The notes beneath the pieces were generated by a model. That model saw only the letters and a program-made list of their open reading frames with translations. It searched no databases and was not told where the DNA came from. A program made the position numbers and the translations under genes. Shown piece after piece: positions 18,674 through 28,537 of a DNA stretch of 64,000 nt (positions within the stretch are counted from its first letter, which is position 1; each line of letters opens with the position of its first letter). Source of the stretch: Desulfovibrio sp. UCD-KL4C (lineage in GTDB: Bacteria; Desulfobacterota; Desulfovibrionia; Desulfovibrionales; Desulfovibrionaceae); contig NZ_VCNC01000005.1 of the NCBI RefSeq assembly GCF_006210265.1, positions 1 through 64,000 on the forward strand, given 5' to 3'.

Positions 18674-19773
18674 TGGATAAGAAAATACAAATTCCATCAC
18701 ACCTGACAGGAATTGAAAAGATATATGTAGACCGGACTATGGTCGATGCTCCTTTGACAGAAAGAGTCACTGGGCGACTTCCAGATCTTCCTGTTGAAAT
18801 AGTTGATCCTGAAAATTTCCCTCATGAAGCACTAGGTGAAGGGCAGTCGCTTTACCTTAAAGAATATAAAGGTAAATTCTTGAGGTTTTGCCCTGGCACA
18901 AGTTATTATCATTGCTGCGGATATCGTATTATTCATATCGGAGAAAACTGTCCGATGGCCTGTTCTTATTGTATTTTACAGGCATATTTTCAGGACAAAG
19001 TTTTGAAAGTCTGGGCTAATCAGGAAGATCTGTTTGCTGAACTCGGTAAAGCTTTTTCCGCTGATCCCGGGGCTAGATTTCGTGTTGGAACTGGAGAATT
19101 TACAGATTCGTTGGCACTTGAGGCTGTCACCGGGTATAGTCAAGATCTTATTAAATTTCTGGGAGATTACCCCAATGTATGTCTTGAACTTAAATCCAAG
19201 GTAATTGACCTTTCATGGATGGACAGTGTGAAAAGAACGGACCGAGTTCTGCCAGCGTGGTCTCTAAACGCTCCTTTTGTGAATGAATATGAAGAATTCG
19301 GTGTATCGACTTTGAAGGAAAGGCTCGAAGCTGCAAAAGTCTGCGCTGAAGCAGGATTTAAAGTGTGTTTGCATTTCGATCCGATTATTCGTTTTGAAGG
19401 TTGGCGTGAAGGGTATGCTGAAATTGTTGATATGATATTTGATTATTTAAAGCCTGAAAATATTGCTTACTTGAGCATGGGGTCTTTCAGGCATATGCCT
19501 CATTTAAAGCCAATAATTGAACGTAACTTTCCTGAAACAACTTATATTTTTGATGAATTTATTGTTGGTAATGATAACAAGATGCGTTTACTCAGACCGC
19601 TGCGTGTGCGCCAGTTTAAGTTTATAGTTGATAGACTTCGCAAGCATGGGATGGATAAGCAGATGTATTTTTGTATGGAATCGACCGAGAATTGGCAGGA
19701 TGTATTTGGCTACACGCCTAAAGATCTGGGCGGACTTGGTAATCATCTGATGAAACAGGCTTTCAGAGAGTAA
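18673..19773 (+). CDS. Spore photoproduct lyase-like radical SAM protein
   Basis: 366 residues. The radical SAM cluster motif is C93-x3-C97-x2-C100 (CPMACSYC), the spacing of the family, with the SPL-family landmarks CPGTSYYHCCGY before it and GTGEFTDSLALE after it. True spore photoproduct lyase repairs UV-made thymine dimers in spore DNA; relatives occur in non-spore-formers with unknown substrates. Coupled to the ParB-like gene upstream. I call the family with confidence and the substrate not at all. Confidence 0.85.
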   Translation: MDKKIQIPSHLTGIEKIYVDRTMVDAPLTERVTGRLPDLPVEIVDPENFPHEALGEGQSLYLKEYKGKFLRFCPGTSYYHCCGYRIIHIGENCPMACSYCILQAYFQDKVLKVWANQEDLFAELGKAFSADPGARFRVGTGEFTDSLALEAVTGYSQDLIKFLGDYPNVCLELKSKVIDLSWMDSVKRTDRVLPAWSLNAPFVNEYEEFGVSTLKERLEAAKVCAEAGFKVCLHFDPIIRFEGWREGYAEIVDMIFDYLKPENIAYLSMGSFRHMPHLKPIIERNFPETTYIFDEFIVGNDNKMRLLRPLRVRQFKFIVDRLRKHGMDKQMYFCMESTENWQDVFGYTPKDLGGLGNHLMKQAFRE

Positions 19774-19831
19774 AATGCTTTGAAATACAGGCTAATTTGA
19801 TGTATTAGGATTTTCAAAGGGGGATTATATA

Positions 19832-20302
19832 ATGTCCTTACAAGATTATCAGACTCGCATTGATCGGTTGCAAAGAGGTATTGGCAAGGCTTTTGTCGAA
19901 AGTCCTTTTATTTTTAATATTCCAGGCAAGTCCATAGCTTTAAAGGTTGACCCCTATTATTATGTAGCTTTTGAACCTTCATTCACAGAACATTTAAGCA
20001 AGTTCAGTGCAATGCTTAAGCAAAATGTTCGGGATACCTTGGTTCGCACTGGGAACCTCGTTTCAGAGCCTAGTACACGTAATCCTTTGTTAAAAATTAA
20101 GCTTAAGTGGGATGGTCGTACTTATGCACTTAATGCTTGTTTTGTGGAAGCTGAATTTATTGATCAGGCTCTTAAAATGTATGGCGGCGTGTCCGGTGAT
20201 ATAGGTTTTTCGGAAATGCAGATCCTTTCTTCGGAACGTGAAAATATCGATAAGTTTTTCGGTGAAAGAACTCGCCTGCAATCAGTTGCTTTTACAGATT
20301 AG
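19832..20302 (+). CDS. Hypothetical protein, 156 residues
   Basis: No family recognised. It has a GGGG ribosome site, no signal peptide and no membrane segment; composition is that of a normal soluble protein, ending in a charged helix (SERENIDKFFGERTR). It follows the SPL-like gene by 58 bases in the same direction and ends at a strong terminator, so it may belong to that transcript. Confidence 0.65.
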   Translation: MSLQDYQTRIDRLQRGIGKAFVESPFIFNIPGKSIALKVDPYYYVAFEPSFTEHLSKFSAMLKQNVRDTLVRTGNLVSEPSTRNPLLKIKLKWDGRTYALNACFVEAEFIDQALKMYGGVSGDIGFSEMQILSSERENIDKFFGERTRLQSVAFTD

Positions 20303-20322
20303 TATCGCATTATATAATCAAG

Positions 20323-20363
20323 AAAGAACCCCGCCAGAACAATTGTTCTGGCGGGGTTCTTTT
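20323..20363. terminator. Strong bidirectional terminator
   Basis: A stem of about 18 bp (AAAGAACCCCGCCAGAAC and its complement) with a short AATT centre and T-run. It ends the 17720-20302 unit and also faces the converging gene at 20392. Confidence 0.9.
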
Positions 20364-20391
20364 TTTGATGTTTTGTTGATTCTAAAAAATA

Positions 20392-20916
20392 TTATTTGCG
20401 AAGTTTGCTCTTTGGGCAATTTTCTTCAAGGTAGCAAACTTCACATCCACCGGAATAAGGGTGAGGGGTGAATACAGCGTACTGTCTGTTTACTGTCCCT
20501 TCCTGATTCCATTCGAGTCCAAGAGATTTGAATGTTTCAAGAACGGCTTCACCAGGTTTAGGAAGCGGAGCACATTTACCTTCTTCCAGTTCTGGAAGCA
20601 GACTTTGCGCTGCAGACATGATCAGTGTTATTGCAAGGTTGTGGTGTGCGAGGCCTTCTGTAGGAGTTTCCTGCCAGATTTCTTCGACAGCATCTTCAAC
20701 TTCTTTTTCAAGATATAACAGCAGAAAATCAGTTCCTTTTCCGCCTGCAGGCTTTTCAAGTTTAAAAGCTTTAAGGTGGGGTAGCCATTGGTTCCAATAT
20801 TTTTCAAGGCTTTCCATGAGGGTTTGTTCAATGCGGGTGGAACCGTTTAATTCTGCAAAGTAGAATATATTAAATTCCGGAGTTGCTGTGACTTCTGAAA
20901 CTTTAAGAGCACTCAT
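20392..20916 (-). CDS. Hypothetical protein with C-terminal cysteines, 174 residues
   Basis: Unrecognised. Mostly helical and acidic, with a C-terminal GGCEVCYLEENCPKSK segment whose three Cys (C-x2-C-x6-C) could bind metal or be redox active. It lies alone between the SPL unit and metK, reading toward the terminator at 20323-20363. Confidence 0.6.
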   Translation of the reverse strand: MSALKVSEVTATPEFNIFYFAELNGSTRIEQTLMESLEKYWNQWLPHLKAFKLEKPAGGKGTDFLLLYLEKEVEDAVEEIWQETPTEGLAHHNLAITLIMSAAQSLLPELEEGKCAPLPKPGEAVLETFKSLGLEWNQEGTVNRQYAVFTPHPYSGGCEVCYLEENCPKSKLRK

Positions 20917-20992
20917 ATGTTATTCCTCGCTTATTTTTCAATTTGTAAGGAGTCCTTTACATGGTTCGAGACAGACTCTCAAGTGTAAAAAA

Positions 20993-21023
20993 ATCCCCGA
21001 AAACCAAAATAGTTTTCGGGGAT
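20993..21023 (-). terminator. Intrinsic terminator after metK
   Basis: Stem ATCCCCGAAAAC / GTTTTCGGGGAT with a seven-base loop, followed on the minus strand by seven T. Confidence 0.9.
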
Positions 21024-21052
21024 CATCAAAACAAAGTGAATTCAGATTGCTG

Positions 21053-22222
21053 TTAGATTTTGCAAGCGGTTCTGAGGTCAGCTACTGCATCGGTTTTTTC
21101 CCAAGTGAAATTAGGGTTGTTGCGACCGAAGTGACCGTAACAAGCGGAGTCCTTATAGATAGGACGTCTAAGATCAAGTCTCTGTGAGATGTACCATGGG
21201 CGCAGGTCGAATACGTCTTTGACTGCTTTAGTCAAAACTTCATCTGGAACTTCGCCAGTTCCGTGAGATGTTGCCAGAACGGATACAGGTTCTGCTACAC
21301 CGATAGCGTAAGCGACCTGAACTTCAGCACGTTCTGCAAGTCCGGCAGCTACTATATTTTTGGCAATGTAGCGAGCCATGTATGCACCGGAACGGTCAAC
21401 TTTGGATGGGTCTTTGCCTGAGAAAGCTCCACCACCGTGGTTACCCATTCCGCCGTATGTGTCGTTGATAATTTTACGACCGGTAAGGCCGCAGTCACCC
21501 ATAGGGCCGCCGATAACGAAACGACCTGTGGTGTTGATGTAAATGTGAGTCTTTTCATCAATCATATCAGCAGGAAGAGTTGCTAAAACGACTTCCTTTT
21601 TGATGTCGTCATAAATCTGCTGCTGCTCGATGCCGTCATCGTGCTGTGCTGCGATAACAACATCTGCAATGCGGACTGGTTTGCCGTTGAAGTATTCAAA
21701 AGACACTTCAGTTTTTCCGTCTGGACGAAGATAGTCGAGAACATTTGTTTTACGGACTTCAGCAAGTTTGCGTGAAAGTTGGTGTGACCAGTAAATTGGT
21801 GCAGGCATTAAAGTTTCGGTCTCTTTACATGCGAAACCGAACATCATGCCCTGGTCACCGGCGCCCTGGCTTTCTGGGGAATTGCGGTCAACGCCCTGTG
21901 CGATGTCTACAGACTGTTTGTCGATAGAAGATATAACTGCGCAAGTGTCAGCGTCAAAACCCATATCTGAGTTTACGTATCCGATTTCACGGATAGTGTC
22001 GCGAACGATTGCCTGAAAGTCGGCGTATCCGCTTGTAGTAATTTCACCGGCGATAAAAGCCATGCCGGTGGTTACCAGAGTTTCACATGCGACTCGTGCA
22101 TTTGGATCCTGAGTTAACAGGGCGTCAAGGATTGAGTCTGAAATCTGGTCGGCCACTTTATCTGGATGACCTTCTGTTACGGATTCAGAGGTAAAAAAGT
22201 ACTTGCCTTTGCTGCTGATCAT
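21053..22222 (-). CDS. metK: S-adenosylmethionine synthetase
   Basis: 389 residues, standard length. [18 protein letters not shown], the [10 protein letters not shown] loop and [16 protein letters not shown] are the family signatures. It makes SAM from methionine and ATP. The ATG at 22222 is set by an excellent GGAGG; an open frame continues upstream without a ribosome site. The leader carries a small hairpin (22254-22276) but no SAM riboswitch that I recognise. Confidence 0.97.
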   Translation of the reverse strand: MISSKGKYFFTSESVTEGHPDKVADQISDSILDALLTQDPNARVACETLVTTGMAFIAGEITTSGYADFQAIVRDTIREIGYVNSDMGFDADTCAVISSIDKQSVDIAQGVDRNSPESQGAGDQGMMFGFACKETETLMPAPIYWSHQLSRKLAEVRKTNVLDYLRPDGKTEVSFEYFNGKPVRIADVVIAAQHDDGIEQQQIYDDIKKEVVLATLPADMIDEKTHIYINTTGRFVIGGPMGDCGLTGRKIINDTYGGMGNHGGGAFSGKDPSKVDRSGAYMARYIAKNIVAAGLAERAEVQVAYAIGVAEPVSVLATSHGTGEVPDEVLTKAVKDVFDLRPWYISQRLDLRRPIYKDSACYGHFGRNNPNFTWEKTDAVADLRTACKI

Positions 22223-22253
22223 TAAAGTTCCTCCTGATGTGAATAAAATGAGC

Positions 22254-22276
22254 TTAACGGAACCATTTCCCGTTAA
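22254..22276 (-). promoter_or_regulatory. Hairpin in the metK leader
   Basis: TTAACGG and CCGTTAA, nine bases apart, form a stem about 30 bases before the metK start. It could be part of a regulatory leader, but resembles none of the SAM riboswitch classes I know. Confidence 0.3.
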
Positions 22277-22342
22277 CACTCGTCGTAATATTAAGGCATT
22301 AGGTTCATTTTTTTCATTAATATGAACAAATAGGCCTACAAG

Positions 22343-23191
22343 TTACATTCTAATTAGCAAGTTGTCTATTAATCTTGCTTTTCCTAAGCGGACAGCCACA
22401 GCACATAATGCCGGACCGTCAACTTTATCGATTATTGAGATATTTTCTGGATGGACTATCTGTATATAGTCTATTTTGCTGCCGGGTATCATATCATTAT
22501 AGAACTTAGTAAGTTTTTCTATAAGAACCTTGGCATCGTTTTCACCCTTGTCGGCTAGTTCTTTGATTGTCCTTAGTCCTTTCTGGAGCATGGGGGCAAG
22601 TTTTTTTTCATCGTCGGTCAGGTATATGTTACGGGAGCTTAAAGCCAGACCGTCTGCGTTGCGGACAATCGGATGTCCTACAATTTCAACCGGAATGTTT
22701 AAATCTCTTACCATTCGTTTGATTATAGCGAGCTGTTGCCAGTCTTTTTCTCCGAAAATAGCTATGTCAGGTAGTGCAGTCATAAGAAGTTTAGTTACAA
22801 CTGTAGCCACCCCTCGGAAATGTACCGGGCGTGATTTGGCACATAAATTTTCGGCCAGCTCTGGTACTTCGACCCATGTGGAATGGTCAGGAAAATACAT
22901 TTGACTTTTTTGAGGCGTAAAAAGGATATCAACACCTTTTTCGCGGGCAAGGCTCGCATCTTTTTCAAGATCTTGCGGATAGTTGTCTAAGTCTTCACCA
23001 GGGCCAAACTGTGTTGGGTTGACGAAAAGTGAAACGATAACTTTGTCAGCGCGTTTTTTAGCTGCTTCCATCAAAGTCAGATGGCCTTCATGAAAATATC
23101 CCATTGAGGGGACCAATGCGATGGTTTTACCCTGTCTGCGCAGGTCTCGGCTTATTTGTTGTAGTTCTTTTGGACTTGTAATAATTTTCAT
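22343..23191 (-). CDS. panC: Pantothenate synthetase
   Basis: 282 residues. The N-terminal SMGYFHEGHLTL carries the HIGH-like ATP motif; FVNPTQFGPGED, GEKDWQQL and SSRNIYL also match. It joins pantoate and beta-alanine with ATP, for coenzyme A. It lies upstream of metK in the same direction with a 120-base gap. Confidence 0.96.
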   Translation of the reverse strand: MKIITSPKELQQISRDLRRQGKTIALVPSMGYFHEGHLTLMEAAKKRADKVIVSLFVNPTQFGPGEDLDNYPQDLEKDASLAREKGVDILFTPQKSQMYFPDHSTWVEVPELAENLCAKSRPVHFRGVATVVTKLLMTALPDIAIFGEKDWQQLAIIKRMVRDLNIPVEIVGHPIVRNADGLALSSRNIYLTDDEKKLAPMLQKGLRTIKELADKGENDAKVLIEKLTKFYNDMIPGSKIDYIQIVHPENISIIDKVDGPALCAVAVRLGKARLIDNLLIRM

Positions 23192-23389
23192 ATTTAAATG
23201 TTTTAGGTTATCCTTATATAAACTAATTTTTATACAGTTATGTACTGAATTTCTAGTTACTCTTATCAGTGTTTTATGTCTATAGTTTCTGTGTAATTTT
23301 ATTCGATTTAAATTACATTTTAAAATATTCTGCCGTCCTGTTTAAATAGCTGCTTGTATTGAAGCCCTTTGCGGGTTATTGCATTTTTT

Positions 23390-25801
23390 ATGAACAAGGA
23401 TAGCCTTTTTAAAGATGGAATATGTCTGACTCCGCAAGATCTGATCCGGTATGAGCACACTCTTAAGGATCTGATTAATGAGTTTCTCCCTTTTGACTCC
23501 TATAGTCTTTATTTTCCTAAGCCTACAGGAGGAAGTCAACAGTCTCTTGCTACGCGCTATAATCAAGAAGAAAAGCATTTGATGCTACCTTTGAAGCTTC
23601 AAGGGCGTAACCTCTGTTACTTTATAGCCAGAGGCGTAAACCTCAAAGCTCCCAAAACTGTTCCTCGATACCTTGAAGCCTTAGCAACAAGTGCTCTAGA
23701 AAAGATACTTCTCTATAAAATTTCTATTACAGACAGCCTTACAGGAATGGCTACCCGTGAACATTTCATGGTTAAGCTGGTTAAGGAATTGGATCTCATC
23801 CAAAATTGCATGATGCCTGCTCCAAGAGGATGTAAAGATCCAGGCATCCCGACTTTCAGCGGGTCTGTTGGGGTTGTTGTTCTTGATCTTGATAACTTCC
23901 AGCGTGTCAATGATCGATACGGATATACATTAGGTGATTCGATTGTAGCAGAAGTCGGCAGAGCCGTTTGTGATGCAGCATTCGAATCAGTAGTCTGCGC
24001 TCGTCTTTTTGAAGATAAATTTGCATTTCTTATTCCTGACGGCAGACCCAAGGTCTGTGCACAGCTTGCGGAAAAAATGCGTGAAATTGTCGAGCGGCTT
24101 CATGTCGAGGACCCTGTAACAGGGGACATCTTAAGAATAAGCACCAGTGCAGGGTTTGCAAACTATCCTCAGAGTTTATCTGGGCCTCATTTTAAACGTA
24201 GCGCGACCGAGCAGGGCAGAATACTTATGCGTAAGGCGGCTAAAGCCATTGCCACCGCGAAAGATTTCGGTCGAAACTGTGTTTTTGCTTATTCAGATAT
24301 TTTACAGAAAGGTGGTAAGGTTCTTGAGATTCTTCCCCTACAGCGTGTTGCGCTCAGCATTGGTCAGAGCGTTGATGCCAGAGAGGGTGGAAGATTTCTT
24401 GTATGGTCGCCGGATTATCAGGCTGGTACTCAGGTTCAACTTACTGAAGATGAGAGAATCACTGGTTCTTACCCTACTATGTACAAGGCTGAAGTTGTAA
24501 TTATTGAAGTTCAAGAAGAGATTGCATTTGCTGAAATTCTTCACTTAAGTGATACGGCGTGGCCTGTAACTGCCGGTGATAGACTGACGTTGCTTGACGA
24601 GAAAGATAGTTTTTTTGATGCACAGGCAGGTCCGGAAACTTCGGCTACCCCTCAGCGTGATATGGTGACTGGTCTTTTCCGTTATAAAGAATTTATAGGA
24701 CGTTACAGTCGCTTGAGACAGAATATGGATAAGTTTTCTGTTGCAGTGATAAGGCTTGCAGCAGGGGTCACTGATCAGGGTGGAAATTTTCAAAAAATAA
24801 CCGACGCGGAAGTTCAAAAAATAGCATCAAGAGCTGAGAATATTTTTGAAATTGATCATACCGGCGGCAGGTACAGTCTAAACAGCCTTATTTATTTTTT
24901 TCCAAAGCAGGATTCTGATTCTGTTATGGAAATAATTCTGAAACTTGTCCGAGAGTGCGAAGCTGATTTTGACATTGCTTTATCTGCAGGAGTCGCTTCT
25001 TTCCCATTTCTGAATTATAGGCGCAGTGAAATTTTAGATAACTGTCGTAAAGGTCTCGATCATGCAATGATGATGGAAAAACCTATGGTTGCGCAGTTTG
25101 ATTCTGTTTCTCTCAATATCGCTGGTGACAGGCTTTATGTTGATGGTGATATTTATGGAGCAGTAGAGGAGTTCAGGCTGGCTCTTCTGGCTGATTCCGA
25201 CAATATCTTAGCGCGTAATTCTCTCGGTATCTGTTATGCTCAACTTGGCAAGCCGGAGCAGGCACGTAAACAGTTTGAACAGGTTCTCGAAATAACTCCC
25301 AGTAATATAATGGCTCTTTATAATCTGGGGTGGGCCTGTCAGATGTTAGGTAACCGTGAAGAGGCGAGAAGTGCTTACGAACGTTGCCTTAAGCTTGAAC
25401 CGGGCAATGTTTTTAGCCTTGTGAGGCTTGGAGTACTGGCAGAACATGATATCGGACTTGATGAGGCAGAACAGTTTTATCTAAAGGCTTCGGAGCTTAA
25501 GGGAGGGGACTCTCTTACCATGAGGCATCTGGCAAGAATTTCTTACGCGCGTCAGGATATGGAAAAAGCGCGCGAGTATTTGCATCTGGCTCTTAACGCC
25601 AATCATAATGATGCTTATGCAATGAACCTTTTAGCCCGCCTTTATCTGGAAAGTGGTGAAGACCCGCAGATTGCCGAGGTCCTTGCCCGCCAAAGCGCAG
25701 CGCTTAAACCAGGAAAAGAAGAATTCTGGGAAACTCTTGCTGCTGCTCTTGAAGTTCAAGGTAAAGAGTCAGAGGCTGAGCAGGTCCGCTCAAGAATTTA
25801 A
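23390..25801 (+). CDS. Degenerate GGDEF protein with C-terminal TPR repeats
   Basis: 803 residues from the ATG at 23390 (a TTG seven codons upstream is possible). Order: N-terminal sensor-like region (1-110), a GGDEF-type domain (about 115-300) in which the catalytic GGDEF has become FEDKF (207-211), a linker, a second more diverged GGDEF-like domain (about 420-580), then some five TPR units to the end. With the active-site residues lost, it is unlikely to make cyclic-di-GMP and may be a scaffold or sensor. It is followed by a transglycosylase and the chemosensory operon. Confidence 0.75.
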   Translation: MNKDSLFKDGICLTPQDLIRYEHTLKDLINEFLPFDSYSLYFPKPTGGSQQSLATRYNQEEKHLMLPLKLQGRNLCYFIARGVNLKAPKTVPRYLEALATSALEKILLYKISITDSLTGMATREHFMVKLVKELDLIQNCMMPAPRGCKDPGIPTFSGSVGVVVLDLDNFQRVNDRYGYTLGDSIVAEVGRAVCDAAFESVVCARLFEDKFAFLIPDGRPKVCAQLAEKMREIVERLHVEDPVTGDILRISTSAGFANYPQSLSGPHFKRSATEQGRILMRKAAKAIATAKDFGRNCVFAYSDILQKGGKVLEILPLQRVALSIGQSVDAREGGRFLVWSPDYQAGTQVQLTEDERITGSYPTMYKAEVVIIEVQEEIAFAEILHLSDTAWPVTAGDRLTLLDEKDSFFDAQAGPETSATPQRDMVTGLFRYKEFIGRYSRLRQNMDKFSVAVIRLAAGVTDQGGNFQKITDAEVQKIASRAENIFEIDHTGGRYSLNSLIYFFPKQDSDSVMEIILKLVRECEADFDIALSAGVASFPFLNYRRSEILDNCRKGLDHAMMMEKPMVAQFDSVSLNIAGDRLYVDGDIYGAVEEFRLALLADSDNILARNSLGICYAQLGKPEQARKQFEQVLEITPSNIMALYNLGWACQMLGNREEARSAYERCLKLEPGNVFSLVRLGVLAEHDIGLDEAEQFYLKASELKGGDSLTMRHLARISYARQDMEKAREYLHLALNANHNDAYAMNLLARLYLESGEDPQIAEVLARQSAALKPGKEEFWETLAAALEVQGKESEAEQVRSRI

Positions 25802-25805
25802 TACT

Positions 25806-26408
25806 GTGTCAAGAATTTTAATCGTATTATACCTTATTGTATGCGGTACAATTACGTTTCTTTTGTTTATTCCTATTAATAAAGAAAGAGAATTTTCTCA
25901 TACTTTCAGGCATGATGTTCAGCAGCGCGTAAAATTAGGAAGTCGTGAGCATGTCTCAGTGCTTCCTCTTTTTAATCAAGTTGCTCAGGAATTTTCTCTG
26001 CAACCTGAAATCCTTCGCGCTATCGCCGAGTACGAAAGCGGTTATAATCCGTGGGCCTTAAACATAGAAGGACGTAGCATTTATCCTGAATCAAAAGAAG
26101 AAGCTCTTGATGTTTTGAAAAAAAATAGGATTAAAAGTTATGATATAGGTTTGATGCAAGTTAATTCTTTTTGGCTTAGAAAATTCGATCTTAATGTTAC
26201 TAAGGCTATTGAACCTGAAGAAAATGTCAGACTAGGTGCTTGGATTTTGAGGTATTGTCTGGACCGATACGGGTATAACTGGCGTGCAATCGGTGCATAT
26301 CATACAGGATCACCTGATAAGCTTCCTGATCGTTCCAAAGAATACGCTGTTAGGGTCATGCAAAAGTATAAAAAATTACTTGATAAAACTCATTCAAAAG
26401 AAAAGTGA
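25806..26408 (+). CDS. Lytic transglycosylase-like protein
   Basis: 200 residues. An N-terminal hydrophobic segment (signal anchor) is followed by an SLT domain: AIAEYESGYNPWA holds the catalytic Glu, IGLMQVN and IGAYHTG are the usual following motifs. It would cleave peptidoglycan in the periplasm. The start is a GTG at 25806 just after the GGDEF-TPR gene ends; the same frame is open further upstream inside that gene. Confidence 0.8.
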   Translation: MSRILIVLYLIVCGTITFLLFIPINKEREFSHTFRHDVQQRVKLGSREHVSVLPLFNQVAQEFSLQPEILRAIAEYESGYNPWALNIEGRSIYPESKEEALDVLKKNRIKSYDIGLMQVNSFWLRKFDLNVTKAIEPEENVRLGAWILRYCLDRYGYNWRAIGAYHTGSPDKLPDRSKEYAVRVMQKYKKLLDKTHSKEK

Positions 26409-26476
26409 TTTTATATTATAATTTCTTTGATGACTGTTTTGAGTTGTTGTTTCGAATTGCTGTGGAGGTGTAGGCT

Positions 26477-26962
26477 ATGAACAAGAATGATTACGTTATA
26501 TTTAAAGTTGACTCCTGCAAGTTCGCTGTTTCTTCTCTTCTTGTAGATAAAGTTGAGTTGGCTGTTTCACTCACGCCTGTACCTGATGCTCCTTATCCTG
26601 TTTTAGGGGTTGTAAGCGATGGAGGAACAATTGTTCCTGTTGTCGGAGTTCGCAAAAAAATAGGCAGTGAAGAACGCGATATTTTGCTTTCAGATCGTTT
26701 AATTTTCAGCAGGCTTGGCAACAGGAAAATTGCCATTCTTGCGGATGAAGTAAACGATGTGGTTGAGATTCCTCCAAAAAGATCTCAGGATTCAAGTCAA
26801 ATTTGGCCCGGTGTTTTTTATTTGAAGTCTTTTTCAGGTCTTGGGGATGATGTTATTCTGATGCAGGATCTTAATTCAATTTTTAGCACTGAACAGGAAA
26901 AGACTTTGTTTGAAGTTCTCGACGCACTGAAAGAACAGGGAAGAACTGATACGGATGAATGA
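26477..26962 (+). CDS. CheW-like adaptor, first copy
   Basis: 161 residues, one CheW domain (VDSCKFAVSSLLVDKVE, then GVVSDGGTIVPVVGVRK). Equivalent in position to WspB of the Pseudomonas Wsp system. It would couple a receptor to the CheA kinase, yet no receptor gene is present nearby. GGAGG precedes the start; its end overlaps the CheR gene by eight bases. Confidence 0.9.
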   Translation: MNKNDYVIFKVDSCKFAVSSLLVDKVELAVSLTPVPDAPYPVLGVVSDGGTIVPVVGVRKKIGSEERDILLSDRLIFSRLGNRKIAILADEVNDVVEIPPKRSQDSSQIWPGVFYLKSFSGLGDDVILMQDLNSIFSTEQEKTLFEVLDALKEQGRTDTDE

Positions 26963-28523
26963 TTCTCTTTCTGATAATAAAATTGATCTTCTGTCCCAGC
27001 TTGTCAGAAAAGTTTACGGGCTCAAATTTTCTCACGACAGATGGGAAGATTTGAAATCCGCAATTGTAAAAGTAACAAATGCTACAGCTAAATTTAAATC
27101 AGCTGAAGATTGCCTTGATCATCTCTTGTCGCCTAATGTTGATGAAGAATATTTTGAAATTTTTATCAATCAACTGACCATTGGCGAAACATATTTTTTC
27201 CGTGACCCAGTAACTCTTAATGCTTTAGAACAGGATGTTCTGCATGAAAAAAGAGGTAAGGGGAGCGGTAGACATGGCGCCGTTCGCGTTTGGTCTGTTG
27301 CATGTGCTACAGGGGAGGAGCCATATTCTATTGCAATAATGTGTCACCGGTCTAATGTGCGCTGTGAAATATTCGGAACCGATGTAGACAGTGAAGCTTT
27401 ACAGAAAGCGTCTGAAGGAAATTATCGCAAATGGTCTTTCCGGATAGAATCCAATAATTTTAAAAAGATATATTTCAAATCAGACAATCCCAATTTTTTC
27501 CAACTGGATAAAACAATTAAAAACATGGTCAGTTTTTCCAGATTAAACCTTATCGGTGAAGCTCTTCCTTCTTATTTGTGGGGTATGGATATTGTTCTGT
27601 GCCGGAATGTGTTGATCTATTTTTCAGAAGATGGTGTCCGGCTTGTTCTGGATAAAATTTGGGAAAGCCTTAATTGGGATGGTTGGCTAGTTGTTACCCC
27701 AAGTGAATCCGCGTTAATAACCGCTTATGGAAAATTTGAACCTGTTAATATCGGGGCTACCCTTATTTTTAGGAAGAATGAAAAATATAATTCACAAAAA
27801 TATAATGAAACTCTGAGTAATTTTTATAATAATGAATTAAATCAATGTCCAGCCAGTGAGACCGAAGAAGATATTGAATTTGATGAGTTAATGCTTGAAA
27901 ATGAAGAGTTGACCTTTTGTACCCCTGAGCCTGATTTGCTTTATTCTGACTCCACTGAACCTATTATTCCATCTGATTTGGTGGATATTTCGGTTGAAAC
28001 TTCTTCACAATCAAACTTTTGTAACCCTGTTGAAGAGGCGCGTGCTCTTAGAAAGCGTGGTGACTACGCAGCGGCGCTGTCTTGCCTCCAAGAAGCTCTT
28101 GAGAGCAATCTGCCACGTAATGTTGCGGCAAAGGTTCTTTTTGCCATTGCGGAAATAAAGGCAGATTCCGGTTTGCTGGATGAAGCTGTGAACTGGTGCA
28201 TAAAAGCAATTGAAATCGACCGGGTTGCGCCTTCACCTCATTTTTTGCTGGGGCAAATCAAGATGTCTGAAGGTGATTTAGCTGGAGCCCAAGCTGAGCT
28301 GCGTAAAGCAATATTTTTAGATAGTAGTTTCGTAATGGCACATTTTGTTCTGGGTAATATTTATCTGTCTCAAAAGAATAATTCTGCTGCTGCACGTCAT
28401 TTCAGCATTTCCTTGCAAGAAGTTGAAAAAATTGACAAGAATACGGCTATTCCGCATTCAGATGGAATAACAGCTGGAAGGCTTGCTGAGATGATAAAAC
28501 TTGTAAAAAATAATATAGTTTAA
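26955..28523 (+). CDS. CheR methyltransferase with TPR domain (WspC-like)
   Basis: 522 residues. Residues 1-275 are a CheR methyltransferase: GETYFFRDP, the SAM-binding SVACATGEEPYSIA (near 115-127) and LCRNVLIYF. After an acidic linker, residues 360-500 are TPR repeats. CheR-TPR fusions are typical of Wsp-like alternative chemosensory systems, where they methylate receptor glutamates. Overlap with the previous gene indicates translational coupling. Confidence 0.92.
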   Translation: MNDSLSDNKIDLLSQLVRKVYGLKFSHDRWEDLKSAIVKVTNATAKFKSAEDCLDHLLSPNVDEEYFEIFINQLTIGETYFFRDPVTLNALEQDVLHEKRGKGSGRHGAVRVWSVACATGEEPYSIAIMCHRSNVRCEIFGTDVDSEALQKASEGNYRKWSFRIESNNFKKIYFKSDNPNFFQLDKTIKNMVSFSRLNLIGEALPSYLWGMDIVLCRNVLIYFSEDGVRLVLDKIWESLNWDGWLVVTPSESALITAYGKFEPVNIGATLIFRKNEKYNSQKYNETLSNFYNNELNQCPASETEEDIEFDELMLENEELTFCTPEPDLLYSDSTEPIIPSDLVDISVETSSQSNFCNPVEEARALRKRGDYAAALSCLQEALESNLPRNVAAKVLFAIAEIKADSGLLDEAVNWCIKAIEIDRVAPSPHFLLGQIKMSEGDLAGAQAELRKAIFLDSSFVMAHFVLGNIYLSQKNNSAAARHFSISLQEVEKIDKNTAIPHSDGITAGRLAEMIKLVKNNIV

Positions 28524-28537
28524 ACAATGGCTAAATT

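Noticed and set aside
22223-22342. SAM riboswitch ahead of metK
   Set aside because: The leader is only 120 bases and has a single small hairpin; none of the conserved cores of known SAM riboswitches is visible.
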